Made by a program: the position numbers and the translations under genes. Under the pieces are notes generated by a model. It searched no databases and had not been told where the DNA came from. It saw only the letters and a program-made list of their open reading frames with translations. Positions 33,256 through 44,452 of a stretch of DNA of 45,000 nt are shown here, piece by piece. Source of the DNA: Glandiceps talaboti. Its lineage: Eukaryota > Hemichordata > Enteropneusta > Spengelidae. The stretch lies in NCBI RefSeq assembly GCF_964340395.1, contig NC_135558.1, positions 3,235,001-3,280,000 on the forward strand, read 5' to 3'. Position 1 is the stretch's first letter; the number at the start of each line of letters is the position of its first letter.

Positions 33256-34664
33256 TAGATATATTTATCTGTACAATTTGTAAAGGTCTTCCATGGAATC
33301 CGAATAATAGAGCCTGCATATAGAAGTATTAATCAACATATGTTTGCAGCTGTTGAAGGAACTCCTATCTATTGCAGATAACGCTATAACGCTATCAATG
33401 CTATAAATAAGTAAATAATAGTTAAAACTCTCTGTAATAATCTGCATTTCATTAGAAGGTAATGAATTATGAATCTGAATCGTCTTGCCGCTCTCAATGT
33501 TACCCGATATCGGTTGGATATTTTGTACAGTTTCTAGTCATTTTAAGCTTGAAGGACGATTTTGATACCCTCCTCCCTTCAAGGATTATTTGACGGAGTG
33601 CCTCTAGTTTATTTACGACAGCATTCCTTGTCAGCGTACTAAACTCCATATTGTTGTATTTAGTGATGTGTAGTTAAATTCTTGATTCTTGATTAGTGAC
33701 GACACTGAATGTCAACAAAAGTTCAAAATTCAGTAAATACTGATGTTCGCTTGAATTAAAAGTTTGAATATCCCAGTATGAACATTTAAAGCAAGTGCAT
33801 TCCATTGAATACATGTTGTTATCATCTCATGTTGGCAATATAAACGCGATGATAGTGTATACGTATGTTGTAACGTCCATTATATTAAACTTGATGTATT
33901 GCTGTTTACCCTTTCACTAGTGATCGCAAATGTTTATGTACATGATCTTGTTTGAAGAAATATTCGAATCCCAAGAAACAGATGTGACATATTAATCACA
34001 ATATGTAAAAACCAGACTTTTCCAAGATATATCGCTGTCACAATAAATCTAATGTGCAGAACGAATTCAATTATTCGAGTGCATACACCCTTCATAACTA
34101 GTCTATCGTTAGTATACTTTTTACAATTCGTTGTCATGTCGACGAAATTGAGATGTGTTTAAAATATATTATTGAATGACATACCCACCTGCCTTCCGAA
34201 CATCATTGTCATAGATAGCTATAACGCAATATGAACACAGTAGCTGCCTCAGAAATAAAAATCTTAAACTGTTGCCGTTGCTTTAACTTCCAGAAAACTC
34301 AAACTCAAGAAAAAAAATCACGAGTCACCGTACAAAGGTCAAAATGATAATAACAAATAAGTCATTTGCACATCACATCAAACCAAAATGACCACCGAAT
34401 ACGCAGTAAAGAATAGAAAAATATAAAAGATTGTCGATTTCTTTAAAAAGAAGACGGCGAAACCCCACATTTATTTCATAATTCCCAAAAACCGCCCCGA
34501 GCAAACTTTCATATGGCAAGTTTAAGATTTGTAAAACTCTTCTTCTTCTTTGGGAAATTGGTCCCTGAGACTAATTCTACCTTAATTAAAGAACTCGTAG
34601 GTGCCCTTGGCTTGACATAGTACGCAATCAATGCACTCTACATTGATCTCATCCTTGTTGGTTA
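33256..34664. other. no supported gene
   Basis: AT-rich. A minus-strand 67-codon frame from an ATG at 34137, with a hydrophobic middle, has no splice or promoter context. Confidence 0.4.
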
Positions 34665-34862
34665 AGTGTTACAACACATTGGGTGAGTATAAAATTTTGA
34701 TTAGATTAGCATATTGGATTAGAATGTAACATATTGGTGTAAGTGCTATTACTTATCGGGTTAGTATAACATGGGTTACTTGTTCTCACATACGTGGCCA
34801 GTATAACATATTGGGTTACGTGTTCTAACACATTTCATTAGTGTAACATATTTGGTTGATTA
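34665..34862. repeat. degenerate tandem repeat around GGGTTA..GTATAACAT
   Basis: Variants of GTATAACATATTGGGTTACG and GTTCTAACACATT recur four to five times over ~200 bp with unequal spacing (about 40-55 bp). Confidence 0.6.
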
Positions 34863-35649
34863 TAGATTAATAATAATAATGTTTTACTGACGCAGACGGA
34901 TATCCACTATTCATTAACTATTTGAAAACCGTATGAAAAGAAATCAACTATAGTTATCAAGGCACAAAGTGTCATCTTTCATTTTGGAGGTGATTGCAAA
35001 TGCTTACAAAATCTTTTCGTTATATGATGCTGGGACTTTTATAGGTTTTTAATAATAGGTTTTTAAAAATAAACCTGTTTACACAGGCTATTAAACATCC
35101 TCCACCACCTCCTAAAATTGCCATGAGAGTGATTTGTGATATAAACGCAAACGCGAATTGAAAATCGTCCTGAGTTAAGACACCTGCAGACCCAGGAATC
35201 GTCCTAGCATTTAAGTGACTTTCCTAAGTTGATATACATCACTGCACTACCTGAGATAGGAGCTATAGCAACACCTAAGGTATGATGCCCACGTGGAGTA
35301 CGAAGAAAACAATTTACGTTAGAAAACCTTCAACTTTACTGTCATGATTAAATAGTGAATACAGGAATTGGGTGTAGGCTCGAACAAAAACTACATGTCT
35401 TAACAAATCGCCCTCTGCAACTGATGATTGTAGCGGACGGTTAATCGTTAAGAATGTTACGACTATTAGTTAATTCAGTAGCTATGAAGGGTATTACTTG
35501 TTGATGTAATATCGTTATTTGTAGTGCAATTTGTTAGTGCCGCCCTAGCAATACATGTTCGAGTACTTGGAAAAGAGTTTTACTGTTTTTCTGTTGTTGA
35601 ATTTAAATTATTTTTAAATGACAACTTGTGCAGCATTGCCACACACTTT

Positions 35650-35650
<1 letters not shown>
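34863..35650. other. no gene seen
   Basis: No open frame, splice pair or repeat of note, apart from a short duplication of ATAGGTTTTTAA (35041-35070). Confidence 0.4.
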
Positions 35651-35705
<55 letters not shown>

Positions 35706-35727
35706 CCATCATCATCACTGTCATCAT
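35651..35727. repeat. (TCA)n trinucleotide microsatellite
   Basis: About 17 perfect ATC units, then imperfect ones. The poly-His frame across it (35524-35760) lacks independent support. Confidence 0.95.
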
Positions 35728-36465
35728 TTTCGTCGTCATCATCGTAATTGTCAAATATGAGACCCCTCAAGAATGTAATCTGTCATAAATATAGTAAGGA
35801 TGTTTGCCATGAAGTCTTTGACATACATAATTGCTTACTCTGTGGTGTTCGCGATTGAAAGGGACTACATTAATGGCATTTGGGGCGTTCATAGTGAAAT
35901 CGAACATAACATATATATTTGATAACTTGAGTCTATTAAATATCATGGCGTTTGCTCAATTTATTCGTAGAAATCTGATGTGTGTGTAAAAATACATTAT
36001 TTACATCCTTTCTCCATATTTTAAAGATATCACCCTGATATCATTTGTAGACACGGTGTCATATTATGTCATGTATAATCGATAACCTTACTTACAAATT
36101 TTTTGACTTTTTGCATCGAAGCTCATATACGGATTATTTCTTCAGTTATGCATTGATATTATAGATAGTGTTTATCGTATCATAGCATCAACCAAACCAA
36201 TTTAATCGATGTAAATCTTCTGACCTGTTTGATAGACTGTCAATTAATTAAATCCATACGACAATGTCTGGGCTGAAAGCACGTTCATAGACTTCCTTTA
36301 TTGCCTCCGCCATATTGATTCACACTTAGTCAGGGTGATCACACGACTACCATATAGTTACTGAGCGTACGTGTTTCTGAAGTTTGTGCCTCATGGTTAC
36401 TTTATATAGTAAATGAATCTATATTTAGATATCCTTTCCCAATATTTTCCATCCTTCAGCTAAGG

Positions 36466-36560
36466 ACAATACGAGTGCCCAAAGGGGCCATTGCCACTAC
36501 GAGTCGCTAGACGAGTATATATTCCATATTTTTGCTTAACCTGGCTTGTACATGGTATAA
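36466..36560 (+). repeat. internally deleted copy of the 29.0-29.27 kb segment
   Basis: Matches 28995-29040 (ACGAGTGCCC..CCACTACGAGTCGCTAGACGAG) joined directly to the equivalent of 29219-29270 (TATATATTCCATATTT..CCTGGCTTGTACATGGTATAAT). About 170 bp present in the other copy, including the CRE/E-box cluster, is absent. The junction lies at a shared GAG. Confidence 0.6.
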
Positions 36561-37503
36561 TGTCAGCTACTTATTCCATTCACGTGTGATTTCGGTAGCA
36601 ATTTGGCATATCATTTAAAATGTTCAGAAAAAAGGGAAACTGGTCGTATATGACTATCCAATGTAATTTTACTTCTGTTGATATTTAGATTATGGTGAAA
36701 TCTTCAAATATGTGTATATAGGTTTATTACTCTCTGAAATGATTATACCGTTCAATGATACAGGCATGCTACCACTTTCGGACGATTCTCTTATATACCG
36801 CTTTAGTCACTTCTGCTAAATTCGAATTAAAAATAAATTGAAACGTGGTAAAACCCTCGTAATACTACAGTTACTACAGTATTAATTATGCTACATTAAT
36901 TTCCTTTAATTATTTATTTATATATTGATTTATAAATATATTGATTATCCTGTTTTAAGGTGTATCTTGGGATATGTTTGAACAGAACAACAAGTGAGTG
37001 AAGGCAGATGTGTCAGTTCCACTTGAATGTTTACCACATTCTACCCGGCATCCCATTTTACTGTATTTCTAGCAGCGTTAACCCATATATTTAGGCATGA
37101 AAGGTTACCCTTGAGATGTTTTTAAACAGAAATGCCAACGCAACGCATGAATGGTTTAACTTCTAGATAGTTCTTTATTTCCGTCAAAGTACATATGTAG
37201 GCGATAAACTCTACGTAGTCAACAATCCTAAACAGATCGTGTACAAGGATATCAAAGTGACAATGTGACTATGATCGTGTAGGAGGTTGGTGGAACTGTC
37301 ACGATACAGGATATCAAGGTGTCAATGGGGCAACATTAACCAACTGTGTTCATACACAAATAACATCCCACATCAGTTTAAATTATAAACGTTTTTATCA
37401 GTTTTATAGACAAAACATTGAGGACGAGTTATGCCCTCATTTGTTCCTTGTCGTCTCTTCGTTGTCTTTTATCCACAACTCCCTCTGAGTTCTACTCTCA
37501 CAC
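36561..37503. other. no gene seen
   Basis: AT-rich. Contains a small direct repeat AGGATATCAANGTGNCAATG (about 37246 and 37308). Nothing else was recognised before the element at 37504. Confidence 0.4.
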
Positions 37504-39115
37504 CAGTACCGTAGCCTGCGGGGGAGCATGGGGGCAGCTGCTCCATCCCCTCCCGCGAGATTTTGGAAAAGAAAGAAAGAAAAAAAAACTACTTTTTGAA
37601 TTCATAGCGATGTTATTAAAATCGTTATTTACGTGACAATTCCTAGCATGCGCGATTTAAATTGATGGTTCACTAATTATAAAGTGACTGTACACTGACT
37701 CCTCGCTAATATGTATCTTATATCTCTATTGTACGCTGGCTTGACTTTGAATAAAAATGTGTCCAGTTAAAAATTGTAACTTTTTGCAGCAAATTGAAAA
37801 TTCTTTGTGCGGGAAAGTACAAAAGAAGTGTGCACATGCACTGTGCATTTTCCGCGAAGTCTTGAAATTATCCTTCATTTGAAGATATCAAGTCGCAATT
37901 ATAATCTCAGCGAGTGAAACTCAAAAAAAAGACGGAAAAGTCGTTCAACGTGAGGTCGCCTGCAATACTGCAATGCTGCATGCAATGACTCCGAAGATGC
38001 GCTCGATCTCATTTACATCGTGCGCCTTATATTAAAACATTTCATGGCAGATCTTTTTTTTGGAATATTTGGTCGCCCTGAAACTAATAAACTAGATACG
38101 CAGTTTAAGATCCACTATTTGAAGATCCACTTTCAATAATTGTGTTCGACGTTGTCTTTGGTTAACATGTTGTTTGATATAATTATCTCATTGCACACTG
38201 ACACTAGCGTTATCCCCAATTCATTTTGAAGCGACAATTTGCTATGGAAAGAATGGCCCTGAATTTGTAAACAGAGCTGTACCTTCAACATCAAAATCCA
38301 AACTTCAATTACCATTATAATGATAATGACAAGGAGAATTCACCTTGGGTTCCGACATAAACGAGGCCATAAAAGTTTTGGGAGTTGGGTAAAGACAATG
38401 ATTATTTTGTTGTGTTACTTATTTGAGAAAGTACCATCCATTTTTTTTACTTTGAATGTGACATCTTTTCGGCAACTACTCTGAAAGATACGACATTAGG
38501 CCAGAAAAAATGAAAAAGCTGTTCAACCTACCCATATATTTTTTTCTGGTGATGGGCAATATATCCTCATGCGAGCTTCGCATTTTTTTCTTCAAAATTA
38601 AGGATATTTCGCTATATTTTCTGAATAGTAACAATATACATTCGAGTCTATTCCAAATTATATATAATATCTTATACAGTGGTTTACTTGGCTCTGATGA
38701 TGCATACAAGCATGAATTGAGATCAAATTAAGCTGTTGCATATCCAATGTGCACTAAAAAGAATTGAACAAAAGTTTAAGACCATTGAAGTGGGCTGAAC
38801 AGTCATTGGGCCATCAAAAGTCTGAAAGTCTTGAAATGTTTTGCTCTTTATTCGGGATTTTCTGGAACCAAACATCCGCAAAATATCTTTCAGCTTTACC
38901 ACAACAAAATACACTTTCAGATAATATGTAATGCATAGCATAATTGTCTGAATTCTGGTATTTTAATACCATTGTAAGACTTTAAATTATTTCTATGGTT
39001 TGATATTTTATGCCTATAATTGGCCTCCTACTGTGTCTTATTTTCAATTGCTTTCATCTTTGGAGTTTCTCTCCTTCCAATCAGTAGCAACCAAGGTGAC
39101 AATTGGCTTTCCTCT
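37504..39115 (+). mobile_element. hAT-like element, copy 1 (3' truncated, internally deleted)
   Basis: Starts CAGTACCGTAGCCTG (37504) followed by a G-rich/C-rich stretch. It is collinear with 41861-43715 in direct orientation, with long near-identical runs (for example TTGCACACTGACACTAGCGT and TTTGCTATGGAAAGAATGGC). It lacks the ATG, most of the first exon and the donor found in copy 2 (about 76 bp deleted near 37938), and shows no matching right terminus. Small frames (38476-38731 region) have stops and are not conserved. Confidence 0.75.
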
Positions 39116-39909
39116 AAAAGGAAATTAAGGAAATTATAAGGACCTGGTATGATTTCACTCTCGGAATAGGTATAACAAAAGAAATTTTCATGTTGAAACT
39201 TTCTATACAGACTGACTACTTAAGTTGGTGATAACTTGATGTTGAATAGTATTTTACTCAAAGCATGTGTTTTATTTCGTTGTTGGTACATTTTTATACA
39301 AAATCTGCAACTTTCCTTTTGATTCCTAATCGTACTTTTGGTACATAGTATTCAAATGTTATTGTTATGCTTCAAATGTTAAGAAATGTGGTTTATCTTG
39401 GAAGTTAATAAATAAGGAACATCCAAGCATACAAATCGGAGAGGGTTGTGGGTAAAATATTGTATAATGGATTGATGCATACACTGGGACAGCGTGATTT
39501 ATTAATGTACATTATGTTTTACTATAGCTTATTGATGTGCATTCTATCATACTATAGTTTGATATTATGAATCATAAATTATGATTATGATTAATGTAAT
39601 AATCATCGTTTTCCAGATAGTGTCATAACTAAGTATTAATGACTTTCCGGCGAGATTACTTGGCATTTCAATTTCAATACTTTTTAGATATCTCTTGTAG
39701 CATGTAACACCTGTTACCATTATACACATAAATAACAAGCGATGTAATGTTTAATAATTAGGTAGCTGATTACCTGTGTGACGCCAGTCAGGCGAGAACT
39801 TTTTTCTCTTAACTGTTCAGAATGACTTGCTCCTGCTATTCTGTGCTACGGTCATATTTTCGTAACTATGCACTTACACTATTATTAACAAGTCATTGAG
39901 AATGACATA

Positions 39910-41430
39910 GTCCCCGCTATAATTGGGTTTTAAGGAATTACCACTACTCTGATCACGCAACAACACTTGTGAACCTAAATCAAACAGACTTAGATATGTT
40001 GTGTCTGCTTGTTAAATAAAGGATTGGTCGGGTATGGGGGATCATATCACGATGAAAATGGATATGCACATGTATGTCATAGAACACTGTCCTAATACCA
40101 ACTATGAATGAGATCTGTTCAAGCATGTCTGAATTATGGCTTTGGACATGGAAAATTCACAAACAAAATGGCTGCCAGGCAGCCATATTGGATCGTATCA
40201 TGACGAAAATGGATATGCACATGTATGTCATAGAACACTGTCCTAATACCAACTTTGAATGAGATCTTTTCAAGCATGTCTGAGTTATGGCTTTGGACAT
40301 GGAAAATTCACAAACAAAATGGCTGCCAGGCGGCCATATTGGATCGTATCACAACAACAATTAATATGCAAATGTATGTCATAGAACACTGTCCTAATAC
40401 CAACTTTGAATGTGATCTGTTCAAGCATGTCTGAATTATGGCTTTGGACATGGAAAATTCACAAACAAAATGGCTGCCAGGCGGCCATATTGGATCGTAT
40501 CACAACAACAATGAATATGCAAATGTATGTCATAGAACACTGTCCTAATACCAACTTTGAATGTGATCTGTTCAAGCATGTCTGAATTATGGCTTTGGAC
40601 ATGGAAAATTCACAAACAAAATGGCTGCCAGGCAGCCATATTGGATCGTATCATGACGAAAATGGATATGCACATGTATGTCATAGAACACTGTCCTAAT
40701 ACCAACTTTGAATGAGATCTTTTCAAGCATGTCTGAGTTATGGCTTTGGACATGGAAAATTCACAAACAAAATGGCTGCCAGGCGGCCATATTGGATCGT
40801 ATCACAACAACAATGAATATGCACATGTATGTCATAGAACACTGTCCTAATACCAACTATGAATGAGATATGTTCAAGCATGTCTGAATTATGGCTTTGG
40901 ACATGGAAAATTCGCAAACAAAATGGCTGCCAGGCGGCCATATTGGATCGTATCACAACAACAATGAATATGCACATGTATGTCATAGAACACTGTCCTA
41001 ATACCAACTATGAATGAGATCTGTTCAAGCATGTCTGAATTATGGCTTTGGACATGGAAAATTCGCAAACAAAATGGCTGCCAGGCAGCCATATTGGATC
41101 GTATCATGACAACAATGAACATGCACATATATGCCATAGAACACTGTCCTAATACCAACTTTGAATGAGATCTGTTCAAGCATGTTTAAATTATGGCTTT
41201 AGACAGGGAAAATTTGCAAACAAAACGGCTGCTAGGCGGCCACATTGGAACGTATCATGAAACAAATTGACGTGCATATGTATGCCATTGTATGTTGCCC
41301 CTGTACCAAGTTTGAAAAAAATCGGTCCAGGCATCTCCAAGAAACGGCTGCGGACGGACGGACGGACGCACGGACGCACGGACGGAACCCAATCCATAAG
41401 TCCCCGTCCCGGACTTCGTCCGGCGGGGAC
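39910..41430. mobile_element. TA-flanked element with GTCCCCGC ends and a satellite core
   Basis: GTCCCCGC (39910-39917) preceded by TA, and GCGGGGAC (41423-41430) followed by TA, form short inverted ends with a TA target duplication, as in Tc1/mariner-type elements. The right end is a strong hairpin (41400-41430: stems GTCCCCG..CCGGAC and GTCCGG-CGGGGAC, loop TTC). It is preceded by (GGAC)n, 41350-41385. The interior holds eight 151-bp tandem units (40039-41246) plus a diverged partial ninth. No transposase frame is seen; minus-strand frames over the array change phase each unit. Confidence 0.75.
40039..41246 (+). repeat. 151-bp satellite array, eight units, three-unit higher-order period
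   Basis: Units start at 40039, 40190, 40341, 40492, 40643, 40794, 40945 and 41096, each exactly 151 bp apart, beginning GGATCGTATC and ending CGGCCATATT or CAGCCATATT. Variants repeat every third unit: units 2 and 5 share CATGACGAAAATGG and GATCTTTTC, and units 1, 4 and 7 end in GGCAGCC while the rest end in GGCGGCC. As 151 is not a multiple of three, the array cannot encode a repeated protein in one frame. Confidence 0.95.
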
Positions 41431-41782
41431 TAAAAATTGCATACATCCATGGTTGTATGGGTCTGACACACAAATATACTTTAATTTGTATCGAATTCTA
41501 TCTTGAAAATGTCGATGATCGATGACTTGTATGTGCAGTATCCGGTAGCTTTCTGGAACCCAGAATGTGACGTGTAAATGAGCAGGAAATGTCGTCATAT
41601 TCAGATATCATTCACTCACATTACAAAAGTAAATTTGATGTTACATCGCAAGGCTACGTCTGATGATTTGGGCTGAGAATCCACATAGACAGTGACCTTT
41701 GATCGACAGCTTAACCTTGCGTCAAGTGATAAGTGAAACTCAAACAAATACTTGAAATGAAATGAACCTGAGGCAAAAGAGT

Positions 41783-41855
41783 CGCACGTGGAGGAGTCGA
41801 ACTCACATCCATTTTATACCAACCAGAGTTCTCTAGCCAGCTGAACTCATGCATA
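41783..41855 (-). pseudogene. tRNA-derived pseudogene or SINE head
   Basis: The minus strand contains AGTTCAGCTGGCTAGAG, a near-consensus tRNA D-arm (box A region), and 33 nt further GAGTTCGACTCC, a near-consensus T-arm (box B). The acceptor arms do not pair and the anticodon stem is poor, so this is not a functional tRNA. No poly(A) or LINE-type tail was recognised on its 3' side. It ends a few bases from the hAT-like element at 41861. Confidence 0.55.
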
Positions 41856-41860
41856 AACGG

Positions 41861-44344
41861 CAGTACCGTATAGTAGCCTGTGGGGCAGGGGGGACAGCTG
41901 CCCCCCCCCCACGAGAATTTTAGGATAAGAGAAAGAGGAAAAAGGCAACTTTTCGAATACATAGCGATGTTATTAAAATCATTATTTACGTGACGATTCC
42001 TAGCATAGCACGCGCGCTTTGAATGGATGGTATAATACACTGACTCCTCGCTACTATATGTCTCTCTATTGTACGCTGGCTTAACTTTGAATAAAAATGT
42101 GTTCAGTTAAAAATTGTAACTTTTTACAGTGTAGCGAAAGTGCAAAAGAAGTGCGCACATGCACTGTACATTTTCCGCAAGTAACAGTGAGTAGTCTTGA
42201 AAGTCTCCTTCATTTGAAGACAGCAAGTAGCAATAATGAGTGAAACTCCAAAAAGACGACGTCGTGTCCAGCAGTCTATTTTGACATTTATCAGGAAACA
42301 GACAGGGTAAGCATACCATTTTGTATCACGTCAAAGCAAAAAGTCGTTCAACGCGAGGTCTCCTGCATGTAGTGACTCCGGTGTAATTAACATCTTGTTC
42401 CTTATATAAAAACATTTACTGATAAAACGGCAGATCTCTTTTTGAAATATTTGATGGCCTTGAAAAACTATTAAACTAGGTACGCAGTTTAAGATCCACT
42501 CTTTGAAGAGCCACTTTCAATTGTGTTCGATGTTGTCTTTGGTTGAAATGTTGTTTGATATAATTATCTCATTGCACACTGACACTAGCGTTATTCCGCA
42601 ATTCATTTTGAAGCGACAATTTGCTATGGAAAGAATGGCCCTGAATTTGTAAACAGAGGTATACCTTCAACATTAAAATCCAAAACTTCAATTTTCATTA
42701 TAATGATAATGACAAGGAGAATCCACTGAGTTCACCTTGGGTTCCGACATAAAGTAAGGCCATAAAAGTTTTGGGAATAGCAGAAAAAAAATATATTCAA
42801 AATGTTAGTTCTACTTCCCGTTGTACCTGCACAGACTGTAGGGCAAATATTTGGGTAAAGAAGAGGGTTATTCTGTTGCGTTACTTATTTGAGAAACCAC
42901 CATTCATTTTTTTATTTATTTAAAAGTGTGTTTTTTTACTTTTTTTGAATGTGACATCTTTTTGGAAACTACTTTCAAAAGATACGACATTAGGCCAGAA
43001 AAAAATAAAAAAGCTGTTCATCGGGCCGCCGATCTACCCATGTTTTTGGCATTGCAATATATTTTTGGTGATGGGCAATGTATCCTCATGCGGGCTTCGC
43101 ATGTCAGTAAAAAGCACACTTTGTTTCAAAATTAAGGAGATTTCTTTATATTTTCTGAATAATACATGTAACAATATACATTTGAGTCTATTCCAAATTA
43201 CATAATATCACAGTGGTTTACTTGGCTCTGATGGTGCATGCAAGCGTAAATTGAGATTAAATTAAGCTGTTGCATATCCAATGTGCAATAAAAAGAATAA
43301 TTTATTGAGCAAAGGTTTACGACACTGGGAAGTGGGCTAAGCAGACATTGACATTAGGCCATCAAAAGTCTAATAGTCTGAAAGTCTTGAAATGTTTTGC
43401 TCTTTATTCAGGATTTTTTGGAACCAAATTAAACTTCAGGAGAAGTCATTTACCAAGTGCACATCCGCAAAATATCATTCAGCTTTGCCACAAACAAATA
43501 CACTTCCAGATAATATGTACTGCATAGCATAAGTGTCTGAATTCTGGTATTTTAATACCATATTCAAGCATTAAAGACTTTAAATTATTTATATGGTTTG
43601 ATATTTTATGCCTCTAAATGGCCTCCTAGACTGTCTTATTGTCAATTTGTTTTCACCTTTGGAGTTGTCTCCTTCCAATCAGTAGCAATCAAGGTGATAA
43701 TTGTCTTTCTTCCAAAACAAGATGGAAGGTGTCTGGCTAAGTACCTCCCTGTATAGCTTAGAGCTAATTAGAGACATCTCCTAATGTATGTGAAATCCAC
43801 ATCCTTTGTAAAGTAATCTCGTTCGGAGTATTATTGTAGTTGGCTGTCACTGTTATTTTAATGCATCATTGTACGATATAATTTTATATCTCCACTGTAG
43901 TGTAGGTGACAGAAGGGGTGGCTAAAATAATGCTTGAGTTTCATTTGGCGCTACAAAATTTGTTTAGCCGTACATTGTGTACATTTCCTAACTGTAGAAC
44001 TGATGGAAATCGATTGCTATGCAGACAAATTTCAAAATAAACTCAAACTGAAATGCTTTGCTACCATTATATATGGTTTGCTTTGTTTTTACATCCTGTC
44101 AAGCATTGTGAAAAAAAATCGACCTACCAACCCAATGTGATGGGTTAGGTTGCCCGTTGAACAGCTTTTTTATATTTTTTCTGGCCTCACATATGATATT
44201 TTATTGCGTATGCTAAAACAGATATAATGTAAATTGTATGCAAATTTATGTAAATTAGTCACCTAAATTTTAAATGCATGATTGCAGCAAGACAAAGTTC
44301 TCCCCCTCCCCCTCCCATGGCAATTTGGTCAGGCTACGGCCCTG
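41861..44344 (+). mobile_element. hAT-like DNA transposon, copy 2, both ends and target duplication
   Basis: The left end is CAGTACCGTA(TAGTA)GCCTG, with a 5-bp duplication inside the terminus. The right end CAGGCTACGGCCCTG (44330-44344) is its inverted counterpart with two mismatches. AACGG directly precedes CAG and directly follows CTG, a 5-bp target-site duplication. CAG...CTG ends suit hAT elements; most make 8-bp duplications, though 5-bp types are known. At 2,484 bp, with no long transposase frame, it is a relic or non-autonomous copy. It does keep a first-exon-like segment (42236-42306). Confidence 0.72.
42236..42306 (+). CDS. first exon of a transposase-type protein inside the element
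   Basis: An ATG at 42236 (A at -3) gives 23 codons plus two bases before the donor ACAGG|GTAAGC (42306/42307, phase 2). The peptide M-S-E-T-P then KRRRRVQQSILTFIRKQT has a basic run followed by Q-x-x-I-x-x-F. This resembles the N-termini of hAT and ZMYM-type transposon proteins (K-R..Q-x-S-L/I-x-x-F-F) and a PCNA-binding (PIP) box, except that the final aromatic is Ile. In copy 1 the ATG, the second half and the donor are gone. No later exon with a transposase domain was recognised, so the gene is probably dead. Confidence 0.45.
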
Positions 44345-44355
44345 AACGGGTAGAT

Positions 44356-44449
<94 letters not shown>
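44356..44449. repeat. (CT)n microsatellite
   Basis: About 94 bp of CT with one extra C, starting 12 bp beyond the right end of the hAT-like element. Ser/Leu frames are artefacts. Confidence 0.97.

Positions 44450-44452
<3 letters not shown>

Noticed and set aside
35524-35760. Poly-histidine protein
   Set aside because: Created by the (TCA)n microsatellite; the leading 40 codons have no independent support.
40738-41598. Three long minus-strand frames (89, 96 and 135 codons) over the satellite and GGAC run
   Set aside because: They repeat the 151-bp unit in shifting frames and then read the (GGAC)n/hairpin terminus (Val-Arg-Pro-Ser repeats); a repeat artefact.
42926-43205. Two overlapping frames in the hAT-like element
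   Set aside because: Not conserved in the matching part of copy 1 and no transposase motifs; probably chance in relic sequence.
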